Shown here: positions 22,480 through 31,221 of the stretch, piece by piece | Position numbering within the stretch: position 1 is the stretch's first letter | How the letters are laid out: every line of letters starts with the position of its first letter | Assembly: GCA_910584905.1 (NCBI GenBank) | Contig: CAJUCQ010000030.1 | Coordinates: 1 to 41,824 of the forward strand | Reading direction: 5' to 3' | Length of the DNA stretch: 41,824 nt | Source: an uncultured Muribaculaceae bacterium | GTDB lineage: Bacteria; Bacteroidota; Bacteroidia; Bacteroidales; Muribaculaceae | The notes under the pieces: model-generated | What the model was told of the DNA's origin: nothing | The model's database searches: none | Seen by the model: the letters and a program-made list of their open reading frames with translations, nothing else | Made by a program: the position numbers and the translations under genes

Positions 22480-24378
22480 ATGGAACAACTCAAACACGAA
22501 TGCGGCGTAGCACTCATAAGGCTCCTGAAGCCCCTTGAATACTACAAACGCAAATACGGCTCCTACACCTACGCCCTCGACCGCCTCTATCTCCTGATGG
22601 AGAAACAGCACAACCGCGGTCAGGAGGCGGCAGGCGTAGGCGTCGTAAAACTCAACGCCGTCCCCGGCCACGAATACGTATTCCGACGCCGCGCGCTCGG
22701 CACCGGCGCTATCGACGAGATTTTCCGCGAAATAGGCGCAGATCTGCCTCCGAAGCTCAACGCCCTCCCGCCCGAAGAAGCCGCAACACTCACGCCTTTT
22801 ATCGGCGAGATATACATGGGCCACCTCCGTTACAGCACCACCGGGCGCTCGGGCCTCGAATACACCCATCCTTTCCTCCGCCGCAACAACTGGCGCTCGA
22901 GGGCTATGATGCTGTGCGGAAACTTCAACATGACAAACGTAGGCGAAATCTTCGACTACATCGTCTCCTCAGGCCAGCACCCCCGCCTCTACGGCGACAC
23001 CGTGCTCCTCCTCGAACAGCTCGGCAACGCTCTCGACAAGGAAAATCATCGCGTCTACCGAAAATATCGCGACCTCGTCCGCGACCCCGAGTTGTCCCGC
23101 GCAATCGAGCGTGAACTCAGCATCGAGCGCGTCCTCGGCGACGCCGCTCCCCGCTGGGACGGAGGTTACGTCATCGTCGGAGCCGTAGGCTCGGGCGACA
23201 CCTTCGCCCTCCGCGACCCCAACGGCATCCGCCCCGCATTCTACTATTGCAACGACGAGATTGCCGTCCTCGCATCCGAGCGTCCCGTAATCCGCACCGT
23301 ATTCAATGTTCCCGCCGACGAAGTCCGCGAACTCGAACCCGGTTGCGCCCTTATCGTATCGCAGAGCGGCGACGTAAACATCCGCCGCATACTCCCCGAG
23401 GCCGAAAACCGCAGATGCTCCTTCGAGCGCATATACTTCTCAAGGGGCAGTGACCAAGACATATACCGCGAGCGCAAAGCCCTCGGCGCAAACATCGTGC
23501 CCCATCTCATGAGCCTGCTCGGCAACAACCTCGACGACTCGATATTCTCCTTCATCCCCAACACTGCCGAAGTGGCCTTTATCGGCATGGTGCAGGAACT
23601 CGAACGAATAAACACCGCCGAAAAAACCGCCGCCATAAACGACCTTTGCTCCGCAGGGAAAGCCGACCCCGAGGTGATTGCACGGATTCTCGAACGAAAG
23701 GTAAGAGTCGAGAAAATAGCCATAAAAGACATAAAACTGCGCACATTCATCGCCGAAGGCACATCCCGAAACGACCTTGCCGCCCACGTCTACGACGTCA
23801 CATACGGATGCGTCCGCCCAGGGCGTGACACCGTCGTCGTAATCGACGACTCGATTGTCCGCGGAACAACCCTCCGCCAAAGCATCCTCCGTATTCTCGA
23901 CCGTCTCGCCCCGAAGCGCATCATCGTCGTATCATCATCCCCTCAGGTCCGCTACCCCGACTACTACGGTATCGACATGCCGCGCCTTGAAGAACTCATC
24001 GCTTTCCGCGCAGCAATCCGCCTTCTGATGGAGCAGGGCAGGGTAGCCCTGATTCACGACACATACGAGCGTTGCCGCCGGGCAGTCCTCACCGTCCCCC
24101 CCGCCGAACAGATCAACCACGTAAAGGACATCTACGCCCCGTTTACCGACGAGGAAATTTCATCCTCGATATGCGCCATGCTCACCCCCGAAGACCTCTC
24201 GGCCCGCGTCGACATCATATATCAGACCATCGACGGACTCCACAACGCGGTCCCGTCATGCCCGGGCGACTGGTATTTCTCCGGCGATTACCCCACTCCC
24301 GGCGGAACACGCCTCGTAAATCAGGCTTTTGTCGACTATTACGAACGCACCTTCGGCGCGCGCATCTTACCCGTCTGA
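22480..24378 (+). CDS. purF: Amidophosphoribosyltransferase with cysteine nucleophile
   Basis: A 632-residue class II glutamine amidotransferase/phosphoribosyltransferase, the second PurF homologue here. The N-terminus MEQLKHECGVALI has Cys8 preceded by a short propeptide, like the ECGVFGI start of Bacillus PurF, whose cysteine is freed by cleavage. EKQHNRGQEAAG and STTGRSG follow. The PRPP loop VVIDDSIVRGTTLRQS lies at about residues 452-467. It is longer than usual (about 470-500), with an insertion in the glutaminase half and a C-terminal extension (roughly residues 545-632). One cysteine remains at the first Fe-S position (RRCSFERIYFSRGSD), but a Cys pair like the CTHC of the other homologue is absent. 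Likely co-transcribed with glnN. Confidence 0.87.
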   Translation: MEQLKHECGVALIRLLKPLEYYKRKYGSYTYALDRLYLLMEKQHNRGQEAAGVGVVKLNAVPGHEYVFRRRALGTGAIDEIFREIGADLPPKLNALPPEEAATLTPFIGEIYMGHLRYSTTGRSGLEYTHPFLRRNNWRSRAMMLCGNFNMTNVGEIFDYIVSSGQHPRLYGDTVLLLEQLGNALDKENHRVYRKYRDLVRDPELSRAIERELSIERVLGDAAPRWDGGYVIVGAVGSGDTFALRDPNGIRPAFYYCNDEIAVLASERPVIRTVFNVPADEVRELEPGCALIVSQSGDVNIRRILPEAENRRCSFERIYFSRGSDQDIYRERKALGANIVPHLMSLLGNNLDDSIFSFIPNTAEVAFIGMVQELERINTAEKTAAINDLCSAGKADPEVIARILERKVRVEKIAIKDIKLRTFIAEGTSRNDLAAHVYDVTYGCVRPGRDTVVVIDDSIVRGTTLRQSILRILDRLAPKRIIVVSSSPQVRYPDYYGIDMPRLEELIAFRAAIRLLMEQGRVALIHDTYERCRRAVLTVPPAEQINHVKDIYAPFTDEEISSSICAMLTPEDLSARVDIIYQTIDGLHNAVPSCPGDWYFSGDYPTPGGTRLVNQAFVDYYERTFGARILPV

Positions 24379-24402
24379 TTCCCCCCCGCGACATCTGAAA
24401 AC

Positions 24403-24792
24403 ATGGAAAATTCCCGAAACACAATCCTTGCACACGACTACGTTCAGGTTTACAAAAACGACTTCGGCAACATTGCGCTCCTGTTCGAGAACTAAAAAGA
24501 AAAGCCCATAGAAATCGGGCGGAAAATGAACGAGATAAACGAATGCGCGTACATGAACGGCTACAACCGGGACGCATTCTTCAACCACTGTCTCGCCAAA
24601 AACGCCCCGACATTTACGACTCAATCGTAAGCGACCCCGAAGCAGGGTCATACGTCGCATATTTCGAAGACTCGGAAGAAAACGGGGAAAAAGGCCCGTC
24701 GCTTCGCCTCGCTTATTATCTCCCTGATCGAAAACGAAGACGAGATATATGCCATTCTGCGCGAAGAAGGCGATGAAATAGAGTGGGACTGA
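24403..24792 (+). pseudogene. Decayed Imm51-like immunity protein gene
   Basis: Joining frames from the ATG at 24403 to the TGA at 24790-24792 gives a protein of about 129 residues that reads like the Imm51 family of polymorphic-toxin immunity proteins: YMNGYNRDAFFNHCLAKNAP, then SDPEAGSYVAYFEDSEEN, then RRFASLIISLIENEDEIYAI and a final EEGDEIEWD. Three lesions break it: a TAA at 24493-24495, loss of one base near 24604-24609, and one extra base near 24687-24694. The two shifts cancel, so the tail is back in the first frame. No toxin gene is nearby. The family assignment is from memory of its motif pattern. Confidence 0.7.
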
Positions 24793-24810
24793 TTCGTCCC
24801 CCTGAAAAAC

Positions 24811-24849
24811 CGGCGGAGGATTGTCTCTCGTGAAAGCAATCCTCCGCCG
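24811..24849 (-). terminator. Terminator of surE
   Basis: CGGCGGAGGATTG (24811-24823) and CAATCCTCCGCCG (24837-24849) form a perfect 13-bp stem with a 13-nt loop. In minus-strand reading GTTTTTC follows. It lies 41 nt behind the surE stop. Confidence 0.85.
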
Positions 24850-24890
24850 TGGTATTATTGGGGAACGGGGGCTTATCAGCCCGGGGCAGC

Positions 24891-25679
24891 TTAATCGTCT
24901 ATCTCTCCGCTGTCGAATCGCTTCGACATATCCTTGATAGCCGGCGTATAACTTTGGTCGGGCGTGACAGGCACCACACTCACAAAGTTGTGTCCGAGCC
25001 AGTATTCGTCGGTGTCCTTGGCCTCCGGCTCGCAGTTGACAAAACGACCCGTAAGCCAATAGAACGGGTTGCCCGACGGCGAGAGATACCGCTTGTATTC
25101 CTCGCTCCAGTGGCCCTTGGCCGCGCGACACACGCGGATACCCTCAGGGCGGACTTTCGCCGGGATATTAACATTCAGACAAACACCCTTGGGCAGGCCC
25201 TTTTCGAGAACATCAAGCGCTATGCGGCGCACAAAATCTATGCCGAGCGTGAAATCCGCCTTCATCGAATGATGAAGAAGCGAAAAACCCGCCGAAGGAA
25301 TCTCTTCCATGCAGCCCTCGAGCACGGCGCCCATAGTCCCCGAATAAGTTATGGCCGTCCCCGAATTCGACCCGTGATTGATGCCGCTCAGGAGCACGTC
25401 AGGCTTCCGCGGAACGATGGCGTGGAGCGCGAGCTTCACACAGTCAACCGGTGTCCCGCTCACCGTGAACACTCGTATATTGCCGCGGCCTTCGCGTTCG
25501 CGGATATGGAGCGGAGCTCCGACAGTGAGGGCCGCGCTCTGACCCGAATGAGGCTCGGAGGGCGCTACGATATAGATGTCGGCATATTCTGCCATGCAGT
25601 CTGCGAGGGCGTGGATGCCCGGAGCGTCGACGCTGTCGTCGTTCGTAAGTAATATCAGTGGTCTTTCCATATCTTTCAA
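24891..25679 (-). CDS. surE: 5'/3'-nucleotidase SurE
   Basis: A 262-residue SurE nucleotidase, a cytoplasmic metal-dependent phosphatase of nucleoside monophosphates. The N-terminal metal site ILLTNDDS has the two Asp residues, followed by APSEPHSGQSAALT, VSGTPVDCVKLAL and the SGINHGSNSGTAITYSGTMGA block, all family signatures. Two in-frame ATGs (25679 and 25670) are possible; the second places the first strand two residues in, as in homologues, so the first three residues may not be made. It is a single gene with terminator. Its upstream region is shared with the divergent DUF4491 gene. Confidence 0.94.
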   Translation of the reverse strand: MKDMERPLILLTNDDSVDAPGIHALADCMAEYADIYIVAPSEPHSGQSAALTVGAPLHIREREGRGNIRVFTVSGTPVDCVKLALHAIVPRKPDVLLSGINHGSNSGTAITYSGTMGAVLEGCMEEIPSAGFSLLHHSMKADFTLGIDFVRRIALDVLEKGLPKGVCLNVNIPAKVRPEGIRVCRAAKGHWSEEYKRYLSPSGNPFYWLTGRFVNCEPEAKDTDEYWLGHNFVSVVPVTPDQSYTPAIKDMSKRFDSGEIDD

Positions 25680-25758
25680 ACGGTTTTTCCCGATTTTTGT
25701 TTTTCCGGCCTTCCGCCCGGAGTGTGTGCATGCCGCGCCGCAGACGCGACTTGAAATG

Positions 25759-25766
25759 CAAAATTA
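25759..25766 (-). promoter_or_regulatory. Promoter -7 element of surE
   Basis: In minus-strand reading TAATTTTG, 79 nt before the surE start, no good -33 partner at the usual distance. It lies 30 nt from the divergent promoter of the DUF4491 gene. Confidence 0.45.
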
Positions 25767-25796
25767 GTAAATTTTTTCAAATCCGGGAAAAAGCAG

Positions 25797-25804
25797 TATA
25801 TTTG
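25797..25804 (+). promoter_or_regulatory. Promoter -7 element of the DUF4491 gene
   Basis: TATATTTG, with TTTT at 25773-25776 about 20 nt upstream. The box ends only 7 nt before the ATG at 25812, so the transcript start should fall at or within a few bases of the start codon. Confidence 0.6.
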
Positions 25805-25811
25805 CACTATC

Positions 25812-26108
25812 ATGGACATACACTTTCAAGGAGCCCTCGTCGGGCTCGCCACTTTTCTTATAATCGGCCTTTTCCACCCGCTGGTAATAAAAGGCGAATA
25901 CTATTTCGGGCGTAAATGCCGCATATGGTTTGCCGTCGCAGGCGTCATTTTCCTTGTCGCGGCACTGCTTACGCCGGACACAACTCTTTCGTCGCTTCTC
26001 GGCGTCACCGCTTTCAGTTGCTTCTGGAGCATAAAAGAGGTCGACGAGCAGGTCGAGCGAGTGCGCAAAGGATGGTTCCCCGAAAATCCCAAACGTAAAA
26101 AATCTTAA
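25812..26108 (+). CDS. DUF4491 family small membrane protein
   Basis: A 98-residue inner-membrane protein with three hydrophobic segments: GALVGLATFLIIGLFHPL, then IWFAVAGVIFLVAALL, then LLGVTAFSCFWSIKEV, and a basic tail EQVERVRKGWFPENPKRKK. This matches the DUF4491 pattern, in which HPLVIKGEYYFG and FWSIKEVDEQVERV(R)KGWFP..NP are conserved. The function of the family is unknown. The gene probably lacks a 5' leader (see the promoter). It is not clearly in an operon: the protease gene behind it has its own promoter. Confidence 0.88.
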   Translation: MDIHFQGALVGLATFLIIGLFHPLVIKGEYYFGRKCRIWFAVAGVIFLVAALLTPDTTLSSLLGVTAFSCFWSIKEVDEQVERVRKGWFPENPKRKKS

Positions 26109-26137
26109 CGCGAGTCACTCCCTCCACAAAAATTCAT

Positions 26138-26145
26138 TATCTTTG
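26138..26145 (+). promoter_or_regulatory. Promoter -7 element of the S41 protease operon
   Basis: TATCTTTG, 44 nt before the ATG at 26190. No clear -33 element is seen. It probably drives protease, aroE, yeiH and comEC. Confidence 0.55.
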
Positions 26146-26189
26146 TAACTGTTATTTATCAACATTTCTGTAAGGAAAAATCACTCCCC

Positions 26190-29100
26190 ATGAAGAAAAA
26201 GACGCTTATCACCGTGTTTGCGCTCGCTGTCGGTGCGGGTGCTTACGCCGCCGGTGCGGCCCCGGGCGCTCCGCTTTGGTTGCGCGACGCGCAGATTTCG
26301 CCCGACGGAAAAAACATCGCGTTCACATACAAAGGCGACATATACAGGGTAGGGGTCGACGGTGGAAAAGCCGTCCGGCTCACTTCTCGCGACTCCTACG
26401 AGCAGATGCCCGTGTGGAGCCCCGACGGCAAGAGCTTGGCTTTCGCATCGAACCGAAACGGTAATTTCGACATATTCTTGATTCAAGCCGAGGCCCCCGG
26501 GCAATGGCAAAGACTCACATTCGACTCTGCCAACGAACTCCCCGAGGCTTTTGCCCCCGACGGAAAGTCGGTCCTGTATTCCGCCTCGATTCAAGACCCC
26601 GCGAAAAGCGCCCTGTTCCCCTCCGGGCGCATGACCGAACTATACAGCGTCGACATCAAGGACGGACGCCGTCGTCAAGTCCTGCCGACACCTGTCAAGG
26701 CCATCAGCTTCGCCCCCGACGCCAAGACCTTCCTTTACCAAGACGTCAAAAGCTTTGAGGATGACTTCCGCAAGCACCACACCTCCTCGGCAAGCCGCGA
26801 CATATGGGCCTTTGACATCGCTTCAGGGCGCCACACAAAACTCATCGACCGTCCCGGCGAAGACCTTAACCCCGTGGCGGCTGAAAACGGCGACTTCTAT
26901 TTCCTCAGCGAGCGCGACGGCGACAAGAGCATAAACGTATGGCGCGCAAACACCGCTCACCCCGAGGCGGCCCAACGCGTGACGTCATTCAAGACACACC
27001 CCGTGCGCTTCCTCTCCCGCGCACTCGACGGTCGTATCGCCTTCACATACGACGGCGAGATTTACACCATTGCTCCCGGCGCGAAAAAGCCCGTGAAACT
27101 CGCCGTAAGCATCGACGCCGACCAGGACGAAGAACTCCGGCGCCTTTCTGCAACTTCCGGCGCCCGACGCCCCGCGGCTTCGCCCGACGGTAAAAACATT
27201 GCCTTCATTTATCGCGGCGACGTTTACGTCACCTCCGTCGACTACTCAACCACGAAGCAGATTACCGACACACCCGAGGCCGAATCCGACGTGGCGTGGG
27301 CCGATGACAAGACGCTCTACTACACCTCCGAGCGAGACGGCCGATACAACATCCGCAAAGCAACCATAGCTCGAACCGGCGACGAACCCTCATTCCCCTA
27401 TGCAACGGCCATAAAGGACGAACCCGTGTTCAAGGCCGACGGACGCGAACGCATGATGCCGCAGGTATCGCCCGACGGAAAATCGCTCGCATTCATTATC
27501 GACCGCAACAAGCTAGCGGTCATGGACCTCGACAGTAAAAAGGTGCGCATGCTTACCGACGGCAGCACTGACCGCTCGCGTTCAGGCGGCTTTACATACA
27601 GATGGAGCCCCGACTCCAAATGGATTGCCCTCGAAATCAGCCCGCGCAAACACGACCCCTATTCCGACATCGCAATTATAAACGTCAAATCCGGCGAAAT
27701 AACCAACCTCACAAACAGCGGATACCTCGACGCCGATCCCCGATGGGTCCTCGACGGAAACGCTATAATTTTTGAAAGCGAACGCTACGGAATGCGCAAC
27801 CACGCATCGTGGGGCTCCGAGTCCGACGTCATGATTGTGTTCATGAACCGTAAGGCATACTCCGACTTCCGCCGCGACAAACAGCAGGTTGAGCTTGACG
27901 ACGAAATCGCAAAGCTTCGGAAGGAAAAGGAAAAAGACGAGGACGACAAGAAAAAAGACGATAAAAAAGACAAAAAGTCCGATAAGAAGAAGGACGAAAA
28001 AGCCAAGGAGATCATCGTCGAACTCGACGGTATCACCGACCGTATCGAACGCCTCACACCCATATCGACCCTCCTCAACGACAAAGTGTTCAGCGCCGAC
28101 GGGAAAACCCTCTATTTCATATCCCGCACACCCGAGGGCGCCGCTATGTGGACTGTCGACCTGCTCGAAGGCGACGTTGCGATGAAAAAGAAGGTCAATG
28201 AGTCGTCAGTATTCTTCACCTCTCCGTCAGGCAAGGATATATTCATTTCGGGCGGCGGACTAAGCAAGCTCGACGGCTCGAAAACAACTCCCGTCACTTT
28301 CCGTGCCGAAAAGCTCCTTGACCCTGCGGCCGAACGCGAATTCATGTTCGACAACGCTGTCCGTGAAGAGGCCGAGCGATTCTATGTCGAGGATATGCAC
28401 GGAGTTGACTGGCCCGCGCTGACTGCCGCATACCGCAAATTCCTCCCCCACATCAACAACAACTACGACTTCGCCGAAATGATGAGCGAACTCCTCGGCG
28501 AACTCAACGTGAGCCACACCGGGGCGCGATACTACGGCGATTCAGGCGTCGACAACCCCTCACGCACTGCTCAGCTCGGTGTCCTCTACGACCTCGATTA
28601 TGACGGCAAAGGCGTTAAAATCGACGAAGTCCTCGTAAACGGACCCCTCTTCGGTCTCGACCCCGAAATTATCCCCGGCACGTTGATTGAAAAAATCAAC
28701 GGACGCGACATTACGGCCGAGACAGGTCTATCTCAGCTCCTCGACGGAGTCGCCGGAAAGCGCACACTGCTGACCGTCAGAATCCCCGGCGAAAAGGACT
28801 CGCGTGAAATCGTTGTAAAGCCGATTTCCGCAGGTGCACAGTCCGGTCTCCTCTATAAGCGCTGGATTGCCGCCCGCGCCGCCGACGTCGACCGCTGGAG
28901 CAACGGACGTCTCGGCTACGTGCACATCAGCTCTATGGACGACAACAGCTTCCGAAAGGTCTACTCCGACCTCCTCGGCAAGTACAACGACCGCGACGGC
29001 GTCGTAATCGACATCCGTTGGAACGGTGGCGGTCGACTCCACGAAGACATCGAAGTTCTCTTCTCCGGCGAAAAATATTTCACTCAGGAAATACGCGGAT

Positions 29101-29471
29101 TTGAAACTTGCGATATGCCTTCGCGCAGATGGAACAAGCCCTCGATTATGCTCATGAGCGAAGCCTGCTACTCCAACGCCCACGGCACTCCTTGGGTCTA
29201 CAAGCACCGCAACATAGGAAAACTCGTCGGAATGCCCGTCGCGGGGACGATGACCTCCGTTAACTGGGTGACGATGCAGGATCCCTCGCTCGTATTCGGT
29301 ATTCCCGTCGTGGGATATCGTCTCGCCGACGGCTCTTTCCTCGAAAACAAGCAGCTTGAACCCGATATAAAGGTTGAAAACGCCCCGGAGGCTATAGCCG
29401 CAGGTGAGGATACTCAGCTCAAGGTTGCCGTCGAGGAACTCCTGAAATCCATCCCCGCAAAAAAACGTTGA
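26190..29471 (+). CDS. Tricorn-like S41 family peptidase
   Basis: A 1093-residue exported protease with tricorn architecture. A signal peptide (residues 1 to about 20) is followed by WD40/TolB-type propeller repeats marked by recurring SPDGK blocks up to about residue 565. A strongly charged Lys/Asp linker (about 570-610) and another beta region follow, then the protease part with SHTGARYYG (about 774, Ser-His), a PDZ-like stretch (about 800-865), DIRWNGGGRLHED, and SEACYSNAHG (about 988-997) carrying the presumed nucleophile Ser. LENKQLEPDI near the end is the expected place of the fourth residue. Periplasmic peptide degradation is the likely role. aroE begins inside its stop codon region. 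Confidence 0.9.
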   Translation: MKKKTLITVFALAVGAGAYAAGAAPGAPLWLRDAQISPDGKNIAFTYKGDIYRVGVDGGKAVRLTSRDSYEQMPVWSPDGKSLAFASNRNGNFDIFLIQAEAPGQWQRLTFDSANELPEAFAPDGKSVLYSASIQDPAKSALFPSGRMTELYSVDIKDGRRRQVLPTPVKAISFAPDAKTFLYQDVKSFEDDFRKHHTSSASRDIWAFDIASGRHTKLIDRPGEDLNPVAAENGDFYFLSERDGDKSINVWRANTAHPEAAQRVTSFKTHPVRFLSRALDGRIAFTYDGEIYTIAPGAKKPVKLAVSIDADQDEELRRLSATSGARRPAASPDGKNIAFIYRGDVYVTSVDYSTTKQITDTPEAESDVAWADDKTLYYTSERDGRYNIRKATIARTGDEPSFPYATAIKDEPVFKADGRERMMPQVSPDGKSLAFIIDRNKLAVMDLDSKKVRMLTDGSTDRSRSGGFTYRWSPDSKWIALEISPRKHDPYSDIAIINVKSGEITNLTNSGYLDADPRWVLDGNAIIFESERYGMRNHASWGSESDVMIVFMNRKAYSDFRRDKQQVELDDEIAKLRKEKEKDEDDKKKDDKKDKKSDKKKDEKAKEIIVELDGITDRIERLTPISTLLNDKVFSADGKTLYFISRTPEGAAMWTVDLLEGDVAMKKKVNESSVFFTSPSGKDIFISGGGLSKLDGSKTTPVTFRAEKLLDPAAEREFMFDNAVREEAERFYVEDMHGVDWPALTAAYRKFLPHINNNYDFAEMMSELLGELNVSHTGARYYGDSGVDNPSRTAQLGVLYDLDYDGKGVKIDEVLVNGPLFGLDPEIIPGTLIEKINGRDITAETGLSQLLDGVAGKRTLLTVRIPGEKDSREIVVKPISAGAQSGLLYKRWIAARAADVDRWSNGRLGYVHISSMDDNSFRKVYSDLLGKYNDRDGVVIDIRWNGGGRLHEDIEVLFSGEKYFTQEIRGFETCDMPSRRWNKPSIMLMSEACYSNAHGTPWVYKHRNIGKLVGMPVAGTMTSVNWVTMQDPSLVFGIPVVGYRLADGSFLENKQLEPDIKVENAPEAIAAGEDTQLKVAVEELLKSIPAKKR

Positions 29472-30256
29472 GCAAAAATACCGTAATATACGGGCTGACG
29501 GGATTTCCCCTCGGCCACTCATTCTCAAAGGCCTTCTTCACGGATAAATTCCGCGAGGAAGGCCTCGATGCCGAATATCTCAACTTTCCTCTCGAAACAT
29601 GCTCCCGCGAGGCTGTCGCGGCTTTGATTGAAACGCACCCGAGGCTCAGGGGCATCAACGTCACGTCCCCTCACAAACGTGCGGCATTCGCCCTCGCCGA
29701 CACCCGCACCCCCGAGGCTGAAGCCGTAGGCGCCGCAAACACCCTGCGCTTTTCAAGGCGTCCCGAAGGCGACGGACTCTTTATCGAAGCCCACAATACC
29801 GACGTCGAAGGATTCCGCGAGGCGGTAAGAGGGCATATCCCCCCCGGAGTCCGCGCCGCTCTTGTCTGCGGCACAGGCGGCGCCGCAGACGCCGTGGCCG
29901 TGGCTCTGCGTTCGCTCGGAATAACATCGCTGTTCGTTTCCCGCAATCCGGCGGCGCGCCCCGGCGCGATTGCATACCGCGAGGTCGACGCCGCTTTGCT
30001 CGCTTCCCACCCCCTCGTCGTAAACGCAACCCCGCTCGGAGCATTCCCCGCTGTCGACACATGCGTCTCTCTCCCCTTTGAATTTATGTCTGACCGAAAC
30101 CTTTGCGTAGACCTCGTCTACAACCCTTCGGAAACACTCTTCATGAAGCGCGCACGCCGAGCCGGTGCAAGCGCCCTCAATGGCGCCGAAATGCTCCGCT
30201 TGCAGGCGATTGCTTCGTATGATTTTTGGAACAATTTTATAAACTCTCAAAAATGA
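29468..30256 (+). CDS. aroE: Shikimate dehydrogenase
   Basis: A 262-residue AroE, which reduces 3-dehydroshikimate to shikimate with NADPH. Substrate-site blocks are GFPLGHSFSKAFF (the Ser-x-Ser pair), INVTSPHKR (catalytic Lys) and HNTDVEGF (Asp). The cofactor domain has LVCGTGGAADAVAVAL, a variant of the usual GAGGA loop, and NATPLG. No ATG is available near the N-terminus. The TTG at 29468, overlapping the protease stop by 4 nt, fits the family start one residue before the first strand and implies translational coupling. yeiH overlaps its end by 4 nt. Confidence 0.92.
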   Translation: MSKNTVIYGLTGFPLGHSFSKAFFTDKFREEGLDAEYLNFPLETCSREAVAALIETHPRLRGINVTSPHKRAAFALADTRTPEAEAVGAANTLRFSRRPEGDGLFIEAHNTDVEGFREAVRGHIPPGVRAALVCGTGGAADAVAVALRSLGITSLFVSRNPAARPGAIAYREVDAALLASHPLVVNATPLGAFPAVDTCVSLPFEFMSDRNLCVDLVYNPSETLFMKRARRAGASALNGAEMLRLQAIASYDFWNNFINSQK

Positions 30257-31209
30257 AAAACAACAAAGGCCTTGCGAAAGGCATCTACATCGCAATCATA
30301 GTACTGATACTTATTCCGTGGAACCGCCTCGGGCTCCCCGTCATTTCCGCGCCGATTGCACTCCTGTGCGGACTCATATTCGCATTTATTTTCCCGAACC
30401 CCTGCCCGAAATTCAATAAAAAGACTTCGAAGTATCTTCTTCAGGTGGCAGTCGTATGCCTCGGTTTCAACATGAACCTTCAGGAATCGCTCAAAAGCGG
30501 GTCGGAAGGCATGCTCTTCACCGTGGTGTCGGTTATCGGAGTTATGGCCCTCGGCGTGCTCCTCGGATACTACATGCACATAAACCGCAAGACCGCATAC
30601 CTCATTTCTTCAGGAACGGCTATCTGCGGAGGAAGTGCAATCGCCGCGGTAGGACCCGTCGTCAAAGCCGACGAAAACGAGATGGCGGTGTCGCTCGGCG
30701 TGATTTTCATCCTCAACTCAATAGCGCTCTTCGTTTTCCCGCCCCTCGGCCACCTCTTTGAAATGAGCCAGCAGCAGTTCGGTACTTGGGCCGCTATTGC
30801 AATCCATGACACGTCGTCAGTCGTCGGCGCAGGCGAGGTATATGGCGAGGAAGCCCTTCAGGTGGCGACGCTTATCAAGCTGACGCGTGCGCTGTGGATT
30901 ATCCCGATGGCTTTCGTCACGATGTTCATTTTCCGCGACAAGAGCAGCCGCATCTCTATTCCGTGGTTTATATTCCTCTTTGTTCTTGCAATGGTTGTCA
31001 ACACCTATGTCGCGCTTCCCGCATGGTTTGTAGATTCTATGGTGTGGATTGCGAAAAGAGGCATGGTCGTCACGCTCTTCCTCATCGGTGCGTCGCTCTC
31101 GATTGATTCAATCAAAAATGTCGGCGTCAAGCCTCTCATGCAGGCCGTCCTCCTTTGGATTGTAATCGGAGTGTCAAGCCTCTTTGTTGTTCTTGAGACA
31201 ATCGAATAA
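30253..31209 (+). CDS. yeiH: YeiH/UPF0324 family membrane protein
   Basis: A 318-residue integral membrane protein of the YeiH (UPF0324) family, about ten helices, often called a putative sulfate exporter although transport has not been firmly shown. Blocks are VAVVCLGFNMNLQESL, SSGTAICGGSAIAAVGPVVKADENEMAVSLGVIF, the IHDTSSVVGAGEVYG loop, and the end LIGASLSIDSIKNVGVKPLMQ. The start at 30253 (ATGA overlap with the aroE stop) is preferred over an upstream TTG. comEC follows after 12 nt. Confidence 0.9.
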   Translation: MKNNKGLAKGIYIAIIVLILIPWNRLGLPVISAPIALLCGLIFAFIFPNPCPKFNKKTSKYLLQVAVVCLGFNMNLQESLKSGSEGMLFTVVSVIGVMALGVLLGYYMHINRKTAYLISSGTAICGGSAIAAVGPVVKADENEMAVSLGVIFILNSIALFVFPPLGHLFEMSQQQFGTWAAIAIHDTSSVVGAGEVYGEEALQVATLIKLTRALWIIPMAFVTMFIFRDKSSRISIPWFIFLFVLAMVVNTYVALPAWFVDSMVWIAKRGMVVTLFLIGASLSIDSIKNVGVKPLMQAVLLWIVIGVSSLFVVLETIE

Positions 31210-31221
31210 TCCCCCATCCCT

